Positions 30,191 to 32,212 of a DNA stretch of 32,212 nucleotides are shown here, in pieces. A program made the position numbers and the translations under genes. Origin of the DNA: a virus. The notes under the pieces are model-generated. The model saw only the letters and a program-made list of their open reading frames with translations. It searched no databases and was not told the DNA's origin. Where the stretch lies: positions 1 to 32,212 of IMG/VR virus record IMGVR_UViG_3300046170_000177. One strand, written 5' to 3'. The stretch's first letter is position 1. Each line of letters begins with the position of its first letter.

Positions 30191-32212
30191 ATGGCATACG
30201 GACTGAAATACTATTTCGTTGATAAGAAAATAGTAGGCAGTACCGAAACTACCTACCGTTTTGAAATTTTAGAAGATGGTTATTCTGGTAGTAGTACTGA
30301 ATGGACTGGTGTATCAATAAAACGGCAATACGAAGAACTTTCCTTTCGACAAATAAATAACATTCAAAAATCAACTTGTAACGGACAAATACGGGTTGAA
30401 GATTCTGCACAACGAACTATTTTAGAAGGTATTGCTAGTTCTGAATTAGGTGATTACCAAGTTAAACTTAAAAAAAATGGCTCAGTTGTTTGGACTGGTT
30501 TATTAGTCCCAGATTTAACTTCTATAAGCGAAGAAAACTACGGTAATCAATCGGCTAATATACAAGCCAAAGATATATTCTTTAGTGGTGATTATACCTT
30601 AGCAACTGGTTCACAAAAAGCTATAATAATCATAGCTGATTTACTAGATACATTAGGCTATGGTCTTAATATAAAAGCTTATACTACGTGGACTGAAAGC
30701 GAAATAAGTGCAAGTGATGACGTTCTTAATCAAGTTTATCACGAAAAAGAAAGACTAAGAATATATTCTAAAACGGCAGGCGAAGTAGATAGACCTATTT
30801 CAAACGAGCAAGCACTTATCTATATGCTTAAGACGTATGGTCTTATTCTTAGGCAAGCCAATAACGAATGGCAACTTATTCAGTTGTCAGCATTAAATGA
30901 TACTTCAAGCGTTCCCACCACTACGTACAATTCAAGTGGTGTACAACAAGGTTCGCCATTAACAAATGTGAATTTAAGAGAATCAGTAGATAGTGATGAC
31001 CTTTATTTATTGGGAAGTTCAAGCAACAATTATTTTGCAGGAATAAAAAGAAACAAAGCTAAGTTTGACCATCAAAGTGTTGTTCAAGGTATAAAGATAA
31101 CAAGGGAATTATGGCTGACTAATACGGCAGAAAGTTATTCACAGTTTTGGCAAGGTGATGGTACTGGTAATATAAGCTTAGAATTTTCTTTATGGGTTGC
31201 TGATACTGGAAATCTAGCTGATACATACCCAAGTGCAAACATTACTATACAATCTGGCTCATATTATTGGAATGGTTCATCTTGGAGTACAAGCGTTGGT
31301 TCTGTAACAATAGAAGTTAGCGGACCAACTACTACAGATTCTGATGGTAATTATATTTACAAAAATGATAATGTAAGCATAGTTACTGATGCAATACCAG
31401 ATGCGGCAGATGGAACTCTTACTATTACATTTACGCCTTCACCAACAATAGTTACAAGTGTTGTATATAGTTATTTTAGGGATATTGTTTTTAATCTTAG
31501 CTACCAAGATGACATTGAAAATAGTGTAAGCATTGATTTTGAATTAGAACAAACTGGTACATTCAATGCAGAATATGATTATGGGTCATTTTATTTTGGT
31601 GATGGTCCTGCAAATGCTTCTTTATCTGCATTAAAAGATTCTAATAATGACCTTACAGATGCTTGGAAGCAAATAGGTGAAGCTACAAGTGTAAGCCATG
31701 CTGAAATTCTTCTACGTGAAATATTAGATTTTCAACGTGGACAACGCAGAAACATACGTGCTACTTTATATGGTGAGTTTGAACCAGACAAAGTTGTGCA
31801 GTATGATAGCAAAAGCTTCTTTTTTCTAGGTGGTTCTTGGGATTCTAAAAGCTACCAATGGAGTTCTAACCTAATAGAAGCAGACCCTACAACTGGAACT
31901 GATACACTTACTACTTATTATAATACAACTGGTGAAGGCGTAACAACTTCTACAAGTACGGGTTCTTCTGGTAGTGGTAGTGGTACTTCTGGTTTATATT
32001 TAGAAAAAGCTAATAACTTATCTGATTTACAAAGTGTATCAACTGCTAGAACAAACCTAGGACTAGGCACGGGCGATGATGTTACATTTAACACAGTAAC
32101 GGCTGATTTCATTGGTGATTTAACTGGTGCTATTCATGTACAAGGAAAGAATGACACGGGTGGCACGCTAACAAAAGGAACACCAGTCTATATATCGGGA
32201 CAAGTTGCTCAA
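30191..32212 (+). CDS. Tail tip/fibre protein, N-terminal 674 codons (gene continues at base 1)
   Basis: Open without a stop from ATG 30191 to the last base, exactly 674 codons, and continuous in frame with the open frame at base 1; the full protein is about 1,700 residues. The first ~440 residues are beta-rich and nonrepetitive, and the start directly follows the tape measure stop, the usual place for distal-tail/baseplate-hub proteins. Near residues 580-610 there is a low-complexity Thr/Ser/Gly hinge, then the fibre phrase NLSDLQSVSTARTNLGLG and the start of a domain (TPVYISGQVAQ) that is completed at base 1. Role inferred: distal tail and host-binding fibre in one polypeptide. The fibre phrases are well known from tail fibres; the N-terminal fold is not recognised. 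Confidence 0.85.
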   Translation, partial: MAYGLKYYFVDKKIVGSTETTYRFEILEDGYSGSSTEWTGVSIKRQYEELSFRQINNIQKSTCNGQIRVEDSAQRTILEGIASSELGDYQVKLKKNGSVVWTGLLVPDLTSISEENYGNQSANIQAKDIFFSGDYTLATGSQKAIIIIADLLDTLGYGLNIKAYTTWTESEISASDDVLNQVYHEKERLRIYSKTAGEVDRPISNEQALIYMLKTYGLILRQANNEWQLIQLSALNDTSSVPTTTYNSSGVQQGSPLTNVNLRESVDSDDLYLLGSSSNNYFAGIKRNKAKFDHQSVVQGIKITRELWLTNTAESYSQFWQGDGTGNISLEFSLWVADTGNLADTYPSANITIQSGSYYWNGSSWSTSVGSVTIEVSGPTTTDSDGNYIYKNDNVSIVTDAIPDAADGTLTITFTPSPTIVTSVVYSYFRDIVFNLSYQDDIENSVSIDFELEQTGTFNAEYDYGSFYFGDGPANASLSALKDSNNDLTDAWKQIGEATSVSHAEILLREILDFQRGQRRNIRATLYGEFEPDKVVQYDSKSFFFLGGSWDSKSYQWSSNLIEADPTTGTDTLTTYYNTTGEGVTTSTSTGSSGSGSGTSGLYLEKANNLSDLQSVSTARTNLGLGTGDDVTFNTVTADFIGDLTGAIHVQGKNDTGGTLTKGTPVYISGQVAQ

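Noticed and set aside
1-32212. Prophage/lysogeny module
   Set aside because: No integrase, excisionase or recognisable repressor was found; the small HTH-like proteins are too weak as evidence.

Overview
The window reads as one complete, circularly permuted genome of a siphovirus-like tailed phage. The two ends join in frame inside one gene: codons starting at 30191 run to the last base, and an open frame continues from base 1 to a stop at 3081, giving one 1,700-residue tail protein. Apart from one doubtful 41-codon frame, all genes lie on the + strand. The DNA is AT-rich. Most starts have no Shine-Dalgarno site and A-rich leaders instead, and several upstream regions carry TTTG-N18-21-TAnnTTTG-like promoters. 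This points to a Bacteroidetes host, probably a marine or aquatic flavobacterium (inference). No stretch over 300 bases lacks a gene.

Layout. (1) 30191-end/1-7846: tail adhesion region, with the 1,700-residue tail/fibre protein, a 657-residue adhesin-like protein, a fibre with an S74 self-cleaving chaperone domain, and small accessory genes. (2) 7876-13697: early DNA-metabolism region, with a metallophosphoesterase, small hypothetical genes, ERF single-strand annealing protein, NinB-like protein, PD-(D/E)XK nuclease, NinG, SSB and a replication-initiator-like protein whose gene holds iteron-like repeats (candidate origin). (3) 13730-15184: small and large terminase. (4) 15276-17317: a block of very small genes behind two copies of an early promoter, ending at a strong terminator. 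(5) 17433-25023: portal, M15 endolysin and two holin-like proteins, Mu F-like head protein, two glycosyltransferase-like proteins around a small membrane protein, prohead protease and HK97-fold capsid. (6) 25033-30190: a tRNA-like minihelix, then head-tail connectors, tail terminator, tail tube, frameshifted tail chaperone and tape measure.

Most notable: single-base +1 frame breaks interrupt exactly three well-recognised morphogenesis genes (small terminase once, large terminase once, tail chaperone twice), while the long genes are intact. All four can be resolved by skipping one T directly after a codon. Next to them, a textbook GGGAAAC -1 slippery site produces the G-GT chaperone fusion. 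Other points are a tRNA-like acceptor/T-arm structure after the capsid gene, a three-copy early promoter with a shared leader, and 11-bp tandem repeats in the initiator gene read in all three frames. No integrase, repressor, DNA polymerase or helicase was recognised.
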